Source of the DNA: an uncultured Bacteroidota bacterium | GTDB taxonomy: Bacteria > Bacteroidota > Bacteroidia > AKYH767-A > JABDAW01 | Assembly: GCA_903911135.1 (NCBI GenBank) | Contig: CAIWCG010000016.1 | Location: 1-46,136 of the forward strand | DNA: 46,136 nucleotides | Direction of reading: 5' to 3' | In this document: positions 34,241-40,570 of the stretch, piece by piece | Layout: the number at the start of each line of letters is the position of its first letter | Position numbering within the stretch: position 1 is the stretch's first letter | The notes under the pieces: generated by a model | The model's input: the letters and a program-made list of their open reading frames with translations, nothing else | The model's database searches: none | Told to the model about the DNA's origin: nothing | Translations under genes and position numbers: made by a program

Positions 34241-34261
34241 CACCATCAGCACCGCTTTTTT
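34230..34261 (-). terminator. cassette terminator 2
   Basis: AAAAAAGCGGcaccatcagcACCGCTTTTTT: the same hairpin as terminator 1. It ends the minus-strand unit of the decayed ParE pair. Confidence 0.8.
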
Positions 34262-34270
34262 GTTTATTAA

Positions 34271-34340
34271 TGGGATTATAAATCCCAAACTCTAACGACC
34301 AGATTGCAAATCTGGACGAGCACATATCCCGACTAGCGGG
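34271..34340. repeat. three consecutive small palindromes
   Basis: TGGGATTataAATCCCA (34271-34287), CCAGATTgcAAATCTGG (34299-34315) and CCCGactagCGGG (34328-34340). Weaker copies of the same order follow terminators 1 and 3. The block overlaps the 3' end of the truncated toxin. Confidence 0.7.
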
Positions 34341-34447
34341 AATTTTGCAATTTGCTTTTCTGCATAATGGATGGAATCTTTAGCAATAAAATCATAAATC
34401 TCCTGCATGTCCTCGATAGCGAAATCCGAGAGGATTACTTCGACCAC
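34292..34447 (-). pseudogene. truncated ParE/RelE-type toxin
   Basis: The frame starts at GTG (34447), overlapping the antitoxin stop by 13 nt, and reads VEVILSDFAIEDMQEIYDFI, then AKDSIHYAEKQI, the N-terminal third of a ParE-type toxin. It then runs into the palindrome block (FPLVGICARPDLQSGR) and stops at residue 51. A complete toxin would be about 95-100 residues. The catalytic C-terminal half is absent between here and 34230, so this is a broken gene. Confidence 0.7.
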
Positions 34448-34614
34448 GATTTGCTTATTTCTTTGGCTTCATCAAGGGTTTTCGTTCGCCCTTCTTTAGC
34501 ATCCTTCAATCCTCTTTCCACCTTTGCCATAAAGATTAATTTATCCAAAAGTTCATTTACTTCGAACTCGTTAGGCAATTCATTTACTACTTTTAACACT
34601 TCTTCTTTTGTCAT
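34435..34614 (-). CDS. orphaned antitoxin of the truncated ParE toxin, 59 aa
   Basis: A short helical protein: MTKEEVLKVVNELPNEFEVN, then ELLDKLIFMAKVERGLKDAK and the EGRTKTLDEAKEISKSW end. This is the usual form of antitoxins preceding ParE/RelE genes in Bacteroidota. I start it at 34614 because the promoter box at 34641-34634 places the transcript start after the other ATG at 34653. The toxin partner is decayed. Confidence 0.75.
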   Translation of the reverse strand: MTKEEVLKVVNELPNEFEVNELLDKLIFMAKVERGLKDAKEGRTKTLDEAKEISKSWSK

Positions 34615-34633
34615 TTTATTTTTTTCTCCGATG

Positions 34634-34641
34634 CAAAGATA
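34634..34641 (-). promoter_or_regulatory. -7 box of the orphaned antitoxin
   Basis: On the minus strand TATCTTTG matches TAnnTTTG, 19 nt before the ATG at 34614. Confidence 0.6.
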
Positions 34642-34664
34642 AGAATTTATCAATAACCATAAAC

Positions 34665-34695
34665 AAAAAAGGCGGCTACACCAGCACCGCTTCTT
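34665..34695 (-). terminator. cassette terminator 3
   Basis: AAAAAAGGCGGctacaccagCACCGCTTCTTT: a diverged copy of the same hairpin, about 75 nt after the stop at 34769. Confidence 0.65.
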
Positions 34696-34768
34696 TGGTT
34701 ATTGAAAGAATTATAAATTCTCCTTGATTTTCTTAAAGTATTTATCCGACTGGCAGGATGAAAACCTG

Positions 34769-35191
34769 TTATTTCAGGCTTAAAACAGCAGCATCAGGAT
34801 GTTCTGGATTAACTATTAATTGCTGCTTCAATGGATGAATCAGAACATCCATTTCCTCCATAGGAATTACCCCAAGCAAAGGCTCCGCATCCCCTTTAAG
34901 AAGAATGGCACTACATAAAGCCGTTCTATTTGAAAACTTAACCATTACAGGACCTACAACATCATACTCTTCGATGGAATTATTCGCCAATCGCATCTTT
35001 CTTTTTTCCAAAAAAGGAAGTTGTAAAACTTCTTGTATAGTTTCATTGATGGCCATCAAATAGGAACCCGAATCAACAAGCATATTTAAACGCATTCGCT
35101 TTACTTCATCTTTGTCCATATAGTGTCGGCGAACCATTTCCATGTCACCCAAATTTACCAATTCTATTTCCGCATATACTAAACCCATCAT
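34769..35191 (-). CDS. retropepsin-like aspartic protease, 140 aa
   Basis: A clan AA single-domain protease. The active-site motif is LVDSGS (residues ~38-43), with Ser in place of the usual Thr. Flap-like and second-half features follow: VVGPVMVKFSNRTALCSAIL, LLGVIPMEEMDVLIHPLKQQ and LIVNPEHP. Such short proteins dimerise to build one active site. Substrate and role in bacteria are unknown. An ATG one codon downstream is an equally good start. Its promoter is a copy of the YoeB antitoxin promoter. Confidence 0.8.
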   Translation of the reverse strand: MMGLVYAEIELVNLGDMEMVRRHYMDKDEVKRMRLNMLVDSGSYLMAINETIQEVLQLPFLEKRKMRLANNSIEEYDVVGPVMVKFSNRTALCSAILLKGDAEPLLGVIPMEEMDVLIHPLKQQLIVNPEHPDAAVLSLK

Positions 35192-35196
35192 ATCTG

Positions 35197-35260
35197 TTTT
35201 TAATTATTATGGATGCAAATATACACAATACCCACAAAAGCCCCCTAAACAAAAAAGCGG
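35197..35260 (-). promoter_or_regulatory. duplicated promoter region, copy b
   Basis: The minus-strand -7 box TATATTTG is at 35223-35216. This copy matches 34178-34240 through the promoter and on into the neighbouring terminator. Confidence 0.65.
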
Positions 35261-35280
35261 TACTATAGCACCGCTTTTTT
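35251..35280 (-). terminator. cassette terminator 4
   Basis: AAAAAAGCGGtactatagcACCGCTTTTTT: the same hairpin family, 21 nt after the stop at 35301. Confidence 0.8.
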
Positions 35281-35300
35281 AATGATTTTAAATTCTTAAT

Positions 35301-35795
35301 TTACTTCTGCACCACAAACTTTCCTTGTTTGGTTTCCGAGTTGCTGATTATCTGGTAAAAATAGATTCCGTTACTCAAATAAGAAACATCAATATTGATG
35401 CTGCCATTCAATCCTAAACTTCCATTTCTATATACAACCCTTCCTGCAATATCTATTACCTGAAAATCAGCAAGCAAGGATGGTAAATGATAGTAAACGG
35501 TGAAATTCCCATTGTTGGGATTAGGAAATAACTGAAAGTAAAACTCTTCCTTATTGACTATAGGAATACCAGAACCAAAATCAACATCCACTTGTTGAAA
35601 TCCTTGTGTAACGATAAGATAGTTTGTCGAAGTCAATTTGGTGATGCATGGCTCCCCTACGGTAAAGGAAACATAACCGTTGGGGTTGCTATGAACAGTG
35701 CCTGCGCTCCCTATTACATGGCGCGATATCATTTGAGAATAGCTTAGATTTATTGTTATCAACAAAACCAAGCACATGATTATTTTTTTCATCAC
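35301..35795 (-). CDS. small T9SS-exported protein, 164 aa
   Basis: A signal peptide ends near LSYSQ. Residues ~22-75 hold a short conserved module often found next to sorting domains (HVIGSAGTVHSNPNGYVSFT, VGEPC, TQGFQQ). The last ~80 residues are a type A sorting domain (FQLFPNPNNGNFTV, FQVIDIAGRVVY, LSNGIYFYQI, GKFVVQK). With almost no other content it may be a surface partner for its neighbour. It starts 3 nt after the fibre protein gene. Confidence 0.85.
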   Translation of the reverse strand: MMKKIIMCLVLLITINLSYSQMISRHVIGSAGTVHSNPNGYVSFTVGEPCITKLTSTNYLIVTQGFQQVDVDFGSGIPIVNKEEFYFQLFPNPNNGNFTVYYHLPSLLADFQVIDIAGRVVYRNGSLGLNGSINIDVSYLSNGIYFYQIISNSETKQGKFVVQK

Positions 35796-35798
35796 TGT

Positions 35799-37625
35799 TT
35801 ATTTTTGAGAATTTGCCTTTTTCAATATATCAATTTCTTTTTGCATTTGCTCAAGTAATTGGTTTTGTTTTTCAATCATGCCTTGTTGTTCTTGAACAGC
35901 TTTTACTAAAGGTACTACTAAAGTTGAATAGGCAATTCCATATGTTCCTATTTCATTTTCAGGTTTTGATACTGCATCGAAACCATTGTAATTAGAAGCA
36001 TTAACCGCTTTTTCCATTTCTTGTGCAATGAAACCAGTGGAACGATTTTGGGATAATTTTATTAATGCTTCTTCTCTACCCTTAGTGTTTTCTTTAATAT
36101 GATTTGCAAATTTTAATCGATCAAAATTGTAAGTAACTGGACGTAGTTTCATAATAAAATCAAGTCCTACAACATCTTCCTTAACGTTATTTTTGAATCG
36201 AGCGTCTGAGGCACTGCTATAACCTGTTGGCTGACCTTCGATAACAATTACAGAAGAGTTTCCGAGTCTAACCTTATCGCCTGCGTTAACACTTGCACCG
36301 TAACCAATCGCTGTTGCATTATTTAATGCAGGTGCGGAAACATCTGCTGCATATCCTAAAGTAGTGTTATAATTCCCATAAGTATTCGTTTGTAATGCAC
36401 TACTACCACAAGCAGTATTATAATATCCAGTTGTATTGTTATACATTGAATTTTTTCCATTTGCAGTATTCCCATTTCCTGAAGTATTTAAATACAAAGC
36501 TTGCATACCAATTGCAGTATTATTATTTGCCGCTATTGAATTATTGGAATTCAAAGCCCACATTCCAATGGCAGTATTTGAACTTCCAACATCATTGGTA
36601 CTTAGAGCATACCATCCAATTGCTGTATTTTGTTGTCCAGTTGTATTTGCATATAATGAATAATAACCTATGGAAGTATTATCATATCCAGTTGTGTTTG
36701 AATTTAATGCACTTTCACCGACTGCAACATTAGTCTGTCCAGATGTATTTAATCGCATTGCATTCCTTCCAATTGCGACATTACTGGAACCTGTTGTATT
36801 TGTATATAATGCATTAACTCCAAAAGCGGTATTTGGGCTAGAAGAATTTGAGTTTAATGCTCCCCATCCAAATCCAGTAATTTGATTTGCAGGGTCAATA
36901 ATACCACTCAAATTATTATTTGTTTTGAATCGCAATGGTTGAGCATCTATTGTGCCAAGAAAATTTACTGAAGTTGTCCCAGTATTTCCTGTCAGTCCCC
37001 AGGCAGTTCCTGTGACGGAACCAGTTGGACCTGTAGGACCTTGTATTCCTTGTGCGCCTGTTGGCCCATTTGCTCCCGAGGGACCTGTAGCCCCATTAGC
37101 TCCAGCAGGTCCGGTTGGTCCAGTAGGACCTGTTGCCCCATTAGCTCCAGCAGGTCCAGCAGGTCCCGTTGGTCCCATTGGTCCCATTGGTCCTGTCGGT
37201 CCTCCGCCTCCATTCGCTGCATATAGGGCATAAGGCACACTCAATAATTGATCAGCACCCATATCATGATAGGCATTAATTCCAATCGCTATATAAACTC
37301 GTAAAAAATAAGGACCCGAACCCCAGTTTATTGCAGAAAAAGTCGCCGCAGTTCCTACTGTATCTATTTGCCCCTGCCCTATTACCAAAGTAAAAAGTCC
37401 AAAGGTATCAACAGTAACTCCCCCATGTAGTTCGCACCAAACTAAAGGACCATTTGCATTTCCAGAATGAATGGAAATTTTCACATTGATTAATTGCGGA
37501 GTCAACAAATGTAGTGAAGCATCTCTGGCTACCCCTTGATAGTTAATTCCTTGTGGTGCCTGTGCTGTGCTTTTGCTCAAGCCGAACACGACGAGCAGCA
37601 CTAAGATTAGTAATGTTTTTTTCAT
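35799..37625 (-). CDS. fibre-like surface protein with collagen-like, YadA-head and S74 domains, 608 aa
   Basis: After a signal peptide (to ~residue 22) comes an N-terminal domain ([29 protein letters not shown]). Residues ~142-202 are GPx collagen-like triplets. Residues ~215-470 are about ten YadA-like head repeats ([20 protein letters not shown] and similar). Then comes an S74 intramolecular chaperone ([26 protein letters not shown]) and a C-terminal coiled coil ([20 protein letters not shown]). This is a trimeric spike architecture: S74 domains assist trimer folding and then cleave themselves off. Export is probably by the Sec pathway with a further outer-membrane step. Possibly an adhesin; no ligand is suggested. 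Confidence 0.9.
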   Translation of the reverse strand: MKKTLLILVLLVVFGLSKSTAQAPQGINYQGVARDASLHLLTPQLINVKISIHSGNANGPLVWCELHGGVTVDTFGLFTLVIGQGQIDTVGTAATFSAINWGSGPYFLRVYIAIGINAYHDMGADQLLSVPYALYAANGGGGPTGPMGPMGPTGPAGPAGANGATGPTGPTGPAGANGATGPSGANGPTGAQGIQGPTGPTGSVTGTAWGLTGNTGTTSVNFLGTIDAQPLRFKTNNNLSGIIDPANQITGFGWGALNSNSSSPNTAFGVNALYTNTTGSSNVAIGRNAMRLNTSGQTNVAVGESALNSNTTGYDNTSIGYYSLYANTTGQQNTAIGWYALSTNDVGSSNTAIGMWALNSNNSIAANNNTAIGMQALYLNTSGNGNTANGKNSMYNNTTGYYNTACGSSALQTNTYGNYNTTLGYAADVSAPALNNATAIGYGASVNAGDKVRLGNSSVIVIEGQPTGYSSASDARFKNNVKEDVVGLDFIMKLRPVTYNFDRLKFANHIKENTKGREEALIKLSQNRSTGFIAQEMEKAVNASNYNGFDAVSKPENEIGTYGIAYSTLVVPLVKAVQEQQGMIEKQNQLLEQMQKEIDILKKANSQK

Positions 37626-37698
37626 TGTATTAATTTTTATTTGTTAATATTTTTTTGACGATGTAAAATTACATAAAAATTTATTTATATCCAACAAA

Positions 37699-37730
37699 CA
37701 AAAAAAATCCCCGCCTTCCAGCGAGGATTA
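37699..37730 (-). terminator. terminator of the 247-aa gene
   Basis: On the minus strand AATCCTCGC (37729-37721) and GCGGGGATT (37714-37706) form the stem, followed by a run of Ts. It lies ~20 nt after the stop at 37750. Confidence 0.85.
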
Positions 37731-37749
37731 ATTTATCATTTATAATTTT

Positions 37750-38493
37750 TTATGCTGTTATTACATAAGGATACACTGAACTTTCTGGTCCGAGCTTGCC
37801 GTCTTTATCTACCCAGCAATAGATGTAATAAACGGTTTTGCCTATGTCGGCAGCTATGAAGTTGGTGTCCGTCAGCTTCAATTTGCTGAAAGGAACCAAT
37901 GCCACTGCCAATGGATGATTGTTGGTGGCTGGGGCTGCACCACCCACTTGGCGATAGCACATGATGCTCTTTGCACCATAGGGTTTTGCTCGGCTCAAAA
38001 CATCGGAAGGAATCAGGCTTTGTATGATTCTTAGGCCGATATTCTGGTCCACTTTATAAGGTTCAGGAAATGTGTTGTTAAACCGCACCATAGTTTTTGG
38101 TGGTCCAAATCCTTTGCAAATCAAGCCCGAAAGGTCGATGACGCTTTTTACTCCATTGGCAGTTTTCTTTACCGATGGGCAATATTGGTAAACCATGTTG
38201 TTGTTCACCAATTTCAGATTTTCTTCCAGTAGCTGTTCCTTAGTGTGTATCTGCATTCTCAATGAGGCAATGTCCGCAATCAATGTTTGTCCGGTACCTA
38301 TGTCGGTAAGCATGGTAGCTGTGGTAGGGCTCATTACTCCAAATACGCCAACATTGGTCACCAGATTATTGGTAACTGTTTTCGCCTTGGCGTACTGCTG
38401 TGTGGCACTTAAGCCACGGGTGGTGAACAATGGAATCAGTGTTTTATTTATCACTGTTGCCATTACGATGAAGAGTGCTTTGATCAGTATCAT
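37750..38493 (-). CDS. uncharacterised protein, 247 aa
   Basis: The N-terminus has a hydrophobic segment (MILIKALFIVMATVINKTLI) that could be a weak signal or a helix. A helical part (NNLVTNVGVFGVMSPTTATM, SLRMQIHTKEQLLEENLKLV) is followed by a fibronectin-like beta domain (GLRIIQSLIPSDVLSRAKPY, IMCYRQVGG, KTVYYIYCWVDKDGKLGPES). The latter part resembles uncharacterised Bacteroidota proteins of similar build. It lies 23 nt after the array C ORF and is probably coexpressed. Function unknown. A start 10 codons in (MATVIN) is also possible. Confidence 0.7.
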   Translation of the reverse strand: MILIKALFIVMATVINKTLIPLFTTRGLSATQQYAKAKTVTNNLVTNVGVFGVMSPTTATMLTDIGTGQTLIADIASLRMQIHTKEQLLEENLKLVNNNMVYQYCPSVKKTANGVKSVIDLSGLICKGFGPPKTMVRFNNTFPEPYKVDQNIGLRIIQSLIPSDVLSRAKPYGAKSIMCYRQVGGAAPATNNHPLAVALVPFSKLKLTDTNFIAADIGKTVYYIYCWVDKDGKLGPESSVYPYVITA

Positions 38494-38516
38494 TTTTTTA
38501 TTTATTAAATTGTTAA

Positions 38517-38984
38517 TTATTTAGAATTTATTTTCTTGGGGCCTTTTTTCATTTCTGATGAATATTTGTGATTATCATTAATGGAAATGTTCTCTGCAAG
38601 GAAAAAGTTTGCATATGCAATTCGATGGGTTGCATATGCAAGAGAAAACTTTGCATCAACAAGACGATGGGTTGCATGTGCAAGAGAAAAGTTTGCATCT
38701 GCAAGACGATGGGTTGCATGTGCAAGAGAAAAGTTTGCATCTGCAAGACGATGTGTTGCATGTGCAAGAGAAAACTTTGCATGTGCAACACGATGAATTG
38801 CATGTGCAAAAGAAAACTTTGCATGTGCAACACGATTGATTGCATGTGCAGAAAATGTTTCTGCAGACGTTTTATCGAAAACAAAAAGTAAAGTTTTGGG
38901 TGTTTTAAGTATAAAACGGGCTTCCTGCTCCTCCACAGCAGCAAATGCCATCCCTTGTCCACCAAAAATGCCTGTCTTTTTCAT
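38517..38984 (-). CDS. repeat protein in array C, 155 aa
   Basis: A 45-residue unique N-terminus (MKKTGIFGGQGMAFAAVEEQ, FILKTPKTLLFVFDKTSAET) is followed by about six 14-residue repeats (AHATHRLADANFSL) and a Lys-rich tail. Each 14-mer is two 21-bp half units. A TATTTTTG promoter box ends 5 nt before this ATG, exactly as for carA and the TPR gene, which is the best sign that it is expressed. The stop is 23 nt before the 247-aa gene. Five of the six frames are open across the array, so coding is likely but not proven. Confidence 0.5.
   Translation of the reverse strand: MKKTGIFGGQGMAFAAVEEQEARFILKTPKTLLFVFDKTSAETFSAHAINRVAHAKFSFAHAIHRVAHAKFSLAHATHRLADANFSLAHATHRLADANFSLAHATHRLVDAKFSLAYATHRIAYANFFLAENISINDNHKYSSEMKKGPKKINSK
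38606..38866. repeat. 21-bp tandem array C (42-bp higher-order unit)
   Basis: Alternating halves GCATGTGCAAGACGATGGGTT and GCATGTGCAAGAGAAAAGTTT, about six pairs. The low end carries the perfect palindrome TTGCATATGCAA twice. Confidence 0.92.
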
Positions 38985-38989
38985 GGATG

Positions 38990-38997
38990 CAAAAATA
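38990..38997 (-). promoter_or_regulatory. -7 box of the array C ORF, leaderless arrangement
   Basis: On the minus strand TATTTTTG matches TAnnTTTG and is followed by CATCC and the ATG at 38984. Confidence 0.6.
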
Positions 38998-39049
38998 TAT
39001 CGTAAAATACGCCATGCGTAAATACTATGGCGTATGTTGTTTGGTGGAT

Positions 39050-39304
39050 TTACTTGTGATTGCTCATCCCAAACTCTTGCCTCCGTCGGGTATAGGTGCG
39101 CTCTGTCACCAAATGTTTCCGTCCTTTGTTCAATTGTGCCAGCGTATAGCCAGCCTTTATCTTATTGTCGATGTCATGTCTTATAAACATCTTCAGAATG
39201 GCATCCACTTTCAGCACCATTCGTTCATTTCCCTTGAAAAAGAGAATGAATGCCTCCTCACTGCCGAACATGGCAATGATTATAGCATGTAATTTTTCGT
39301 CCAT
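39050..39304 (-). CDS. small unknown protein, 84 aa
   Basis: A mostly helical basic protein (MDEKLHAIIIAMFGSEEAFI, FFKGNERMVLKVDAILKMFI, AQLNKGRKHLVTERTYTRRR). The C-terminus might bind nucleic acid, judged from its charge only. It lies on the same strand, 65 nt before the array C ORF. No family recognised. Confidence 0.5.
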   Translation of the reverse strand: MDEKLHAIIIAMFGSEEAFILFFKGNERMVLKVDAILKMFIRHDIDNKIKAGYTLAQLNKGRKHLVTERTYTRRRQEFGMSNHK

Positions 39305-39424
39305 AGTATCCTTATATTGGAATTATCTATAAAAAAGAGTGCTACTTGGGCTGATATCATCAGCTTGCCACTGTTTTTCAACGATAAATATGCCAATATA
39401 AAGTGTACCGGTCCATGTATGTAC

Positions 39425-39781
39425 TTAAACGATTTCCTTGCTCATCCTTTGAATCGAAGCATTGTAGATCATCCTGAAAGTCTCGTCTTTCATGTGTTCA
39501 TCGAGCTCCGGCTTGAAGGTCAAAGCCTTGTCAGACAACTCACCGATGAGTATTTGATGTGCCTGATTGTTCGGTTCATCTTTCTTTTTCTTGATTACGG
39601 CGATGAATTCGTCCATCCATCCGCCATATCGGAGCATAAACTCCTGCTGTTTGTCATTAAGTTTAAGGATATCGTCCTTATCGATGAATGCGGAGAAAGC
39701 TTTGGTGCTCACCAAGGTGGCACCTGCTGCCAACCCAAGCATCTGAAGGAATTGCCTTCGGGGATTTTTTTCTTCTGACAT
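39425..39781 (-). CDS. small exported protein with Tat-like signal, 118 aa
   Basis: The N-terminus RRQFLQMLGLAAGATLVSTKAF has a twin-arginine, a hydrophobic core and an AFSA-like cleavage site, so export by Tat is likely. The remaining ~85 residues are helical and charged (DKDDILKLNDKQQEFMLRYG, WMDEFIAVIKKKKDEPNN, LDEHMKDETFRMIYNASIQR). No cofactor site is visible. Its function is unknown. Confidence 0.65.
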   Translation of the reverse strand: MSEEKNPRRQFLQMLGLAAGATLVSTKAFSAFIDKDDILKLNDKQQEFMLRYGGWMDEFIAVIKKKKDEPNNQAHQILIGELSDKALTFKPELDEHMKDETFRMIYNASIQRMSKEIV

Positions 39782-39908
39782 GATATTTATTGTTGATTTA
39801 TTAATTGTTTGCTATGATTGTGAAATTGGAGTACGATACTGTTATATATGGATGAAGATGTTTTGAGGCTATTTGCCTTTGTTGAGCTTTGTTTCGATTA
39901 ATATTCTG

Positions 39909-39916
39909 CAAAAGTA
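39909..39916 (-). promoter_or_regulatory. -7 box of the Tat-like protein gene
   Basis: On the minus strand TACTTTTG matches TAnnTTTG, leaving a leader of about 125 nt in which I see no structure. Confidence 0.45.
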
Positions 39917-40053
39917 GGAATAATTAAATAAAGACGTTCATTGATTTTTCAAACAGGCATCTTTATTCTTAATAGTTTCATCCATATTGATGATTCTTTT
40001 ATAATCGCATCGCTTTCGGCGTGCCATCATAAAAATATCAACGGAAGTATCCT

Positions 40054-40061
40054 TATATTTG
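40054..40061 (+). promoter_or_regulatory. -7 box of the SSAT-like gene, leaderless arrangement
   Basis: TATATTTG matches TAnnTTTG and ends 5 nt before the ATG at 40067. Confidence 0.65.
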
Positions 40062-40066
40062 CCGCC

Positions 40067-40534
40067 ATGATAGTAACCATTCGCCCCGGAACCAAGGAAG
40101 ATGTGCCACAAACCTTGGCATTGATAAAAGAGCTTGCGGAATATGAAAAAGCCAAGGACGCAGTGACCAACACGGTGGAAGATATGGTGCGTGATGGCTT
40201 CGGAAAGCAGCCCATTTTTGGTTTATTGGTGGCCGAAATGGATGAAAAGGTGGTGGGCATAGCCATTTATTTCACCAAATACTCCACTTGGAAAGGCAAA
40301 GGAATCTATCTTGACGACATCATCATAACAGAAGCGCATCGTGGCAAAGGAATCGGCCGACTTTTGTTCGAAAGAGTCATCAGAATAGCCAAAGAGGAAC
40401 ACGCCAAAGGCCTTTGGTGGCAAGTGCTGGACTGGAATGAACCGGCCATCAACTTTTATAATAAATTTTCTGCCGAACTGGATGGCGAATGGATAAATGG
40501 CAAGCTCGATGAGGAACAATTGAAGCTGTTTTAA
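40067..40534 (+). CDS. GNAT acetyltransferase of spermidine/spermine (SSAT) type, 155 aa
   Basis: The sequence parallels eukaryotic spermidine/spermine N1-acetyltransferase: IRPGTKEDVPQTLALIKELA, EDMVRDGFGKQPIFGLLVAE, YLDDIIITEAHRGKGIGRLL (acetyl-CoA loop) and VLDWNEPAINFYNKFSAEL. Polyamines or related diamines are plausible substrates, but the substrate pocket was not examined. I start it at 40067 because the promoter box is 5 nt upstream; an earlier in-frame ATG would add 42 residues without family similarity. Confidence 0.85.
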   Translation: MIVTIRPGTKEDVPQTLALIKELAEYEKAKDAVTNTVEDMVRDGFGKQPIFGLLVAEMDEKVVGIAIYFTKYSTWKGKGIYLDDIIITEAHRGKGIGRLLFERVIRIAKEEHAKGLWWQVLDWNEPAINFYNKFSAELDGEWINGKLDEEQLKLF

Positions 40535-40570
40535 GGCAATCAGCAGTAAAAAAGTTCCTTCCCTCCTGCC

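Noticed and set aside
33577-35280. Integron-like cassette array with attC sites
   Set aside because: The palindromes after the terminators lack convincing RYYYAAC/GTTRRRY core sites, there is no integrase gene, and the units carry their own promoters and terminators.
38568-38891. Plus-strand ORFs and a second minus frame across array C
   Set aside because: Five of six frames are open because of the periodicity. Only the minus-strand frame starting at 38984 has a promoter at the expected distance.
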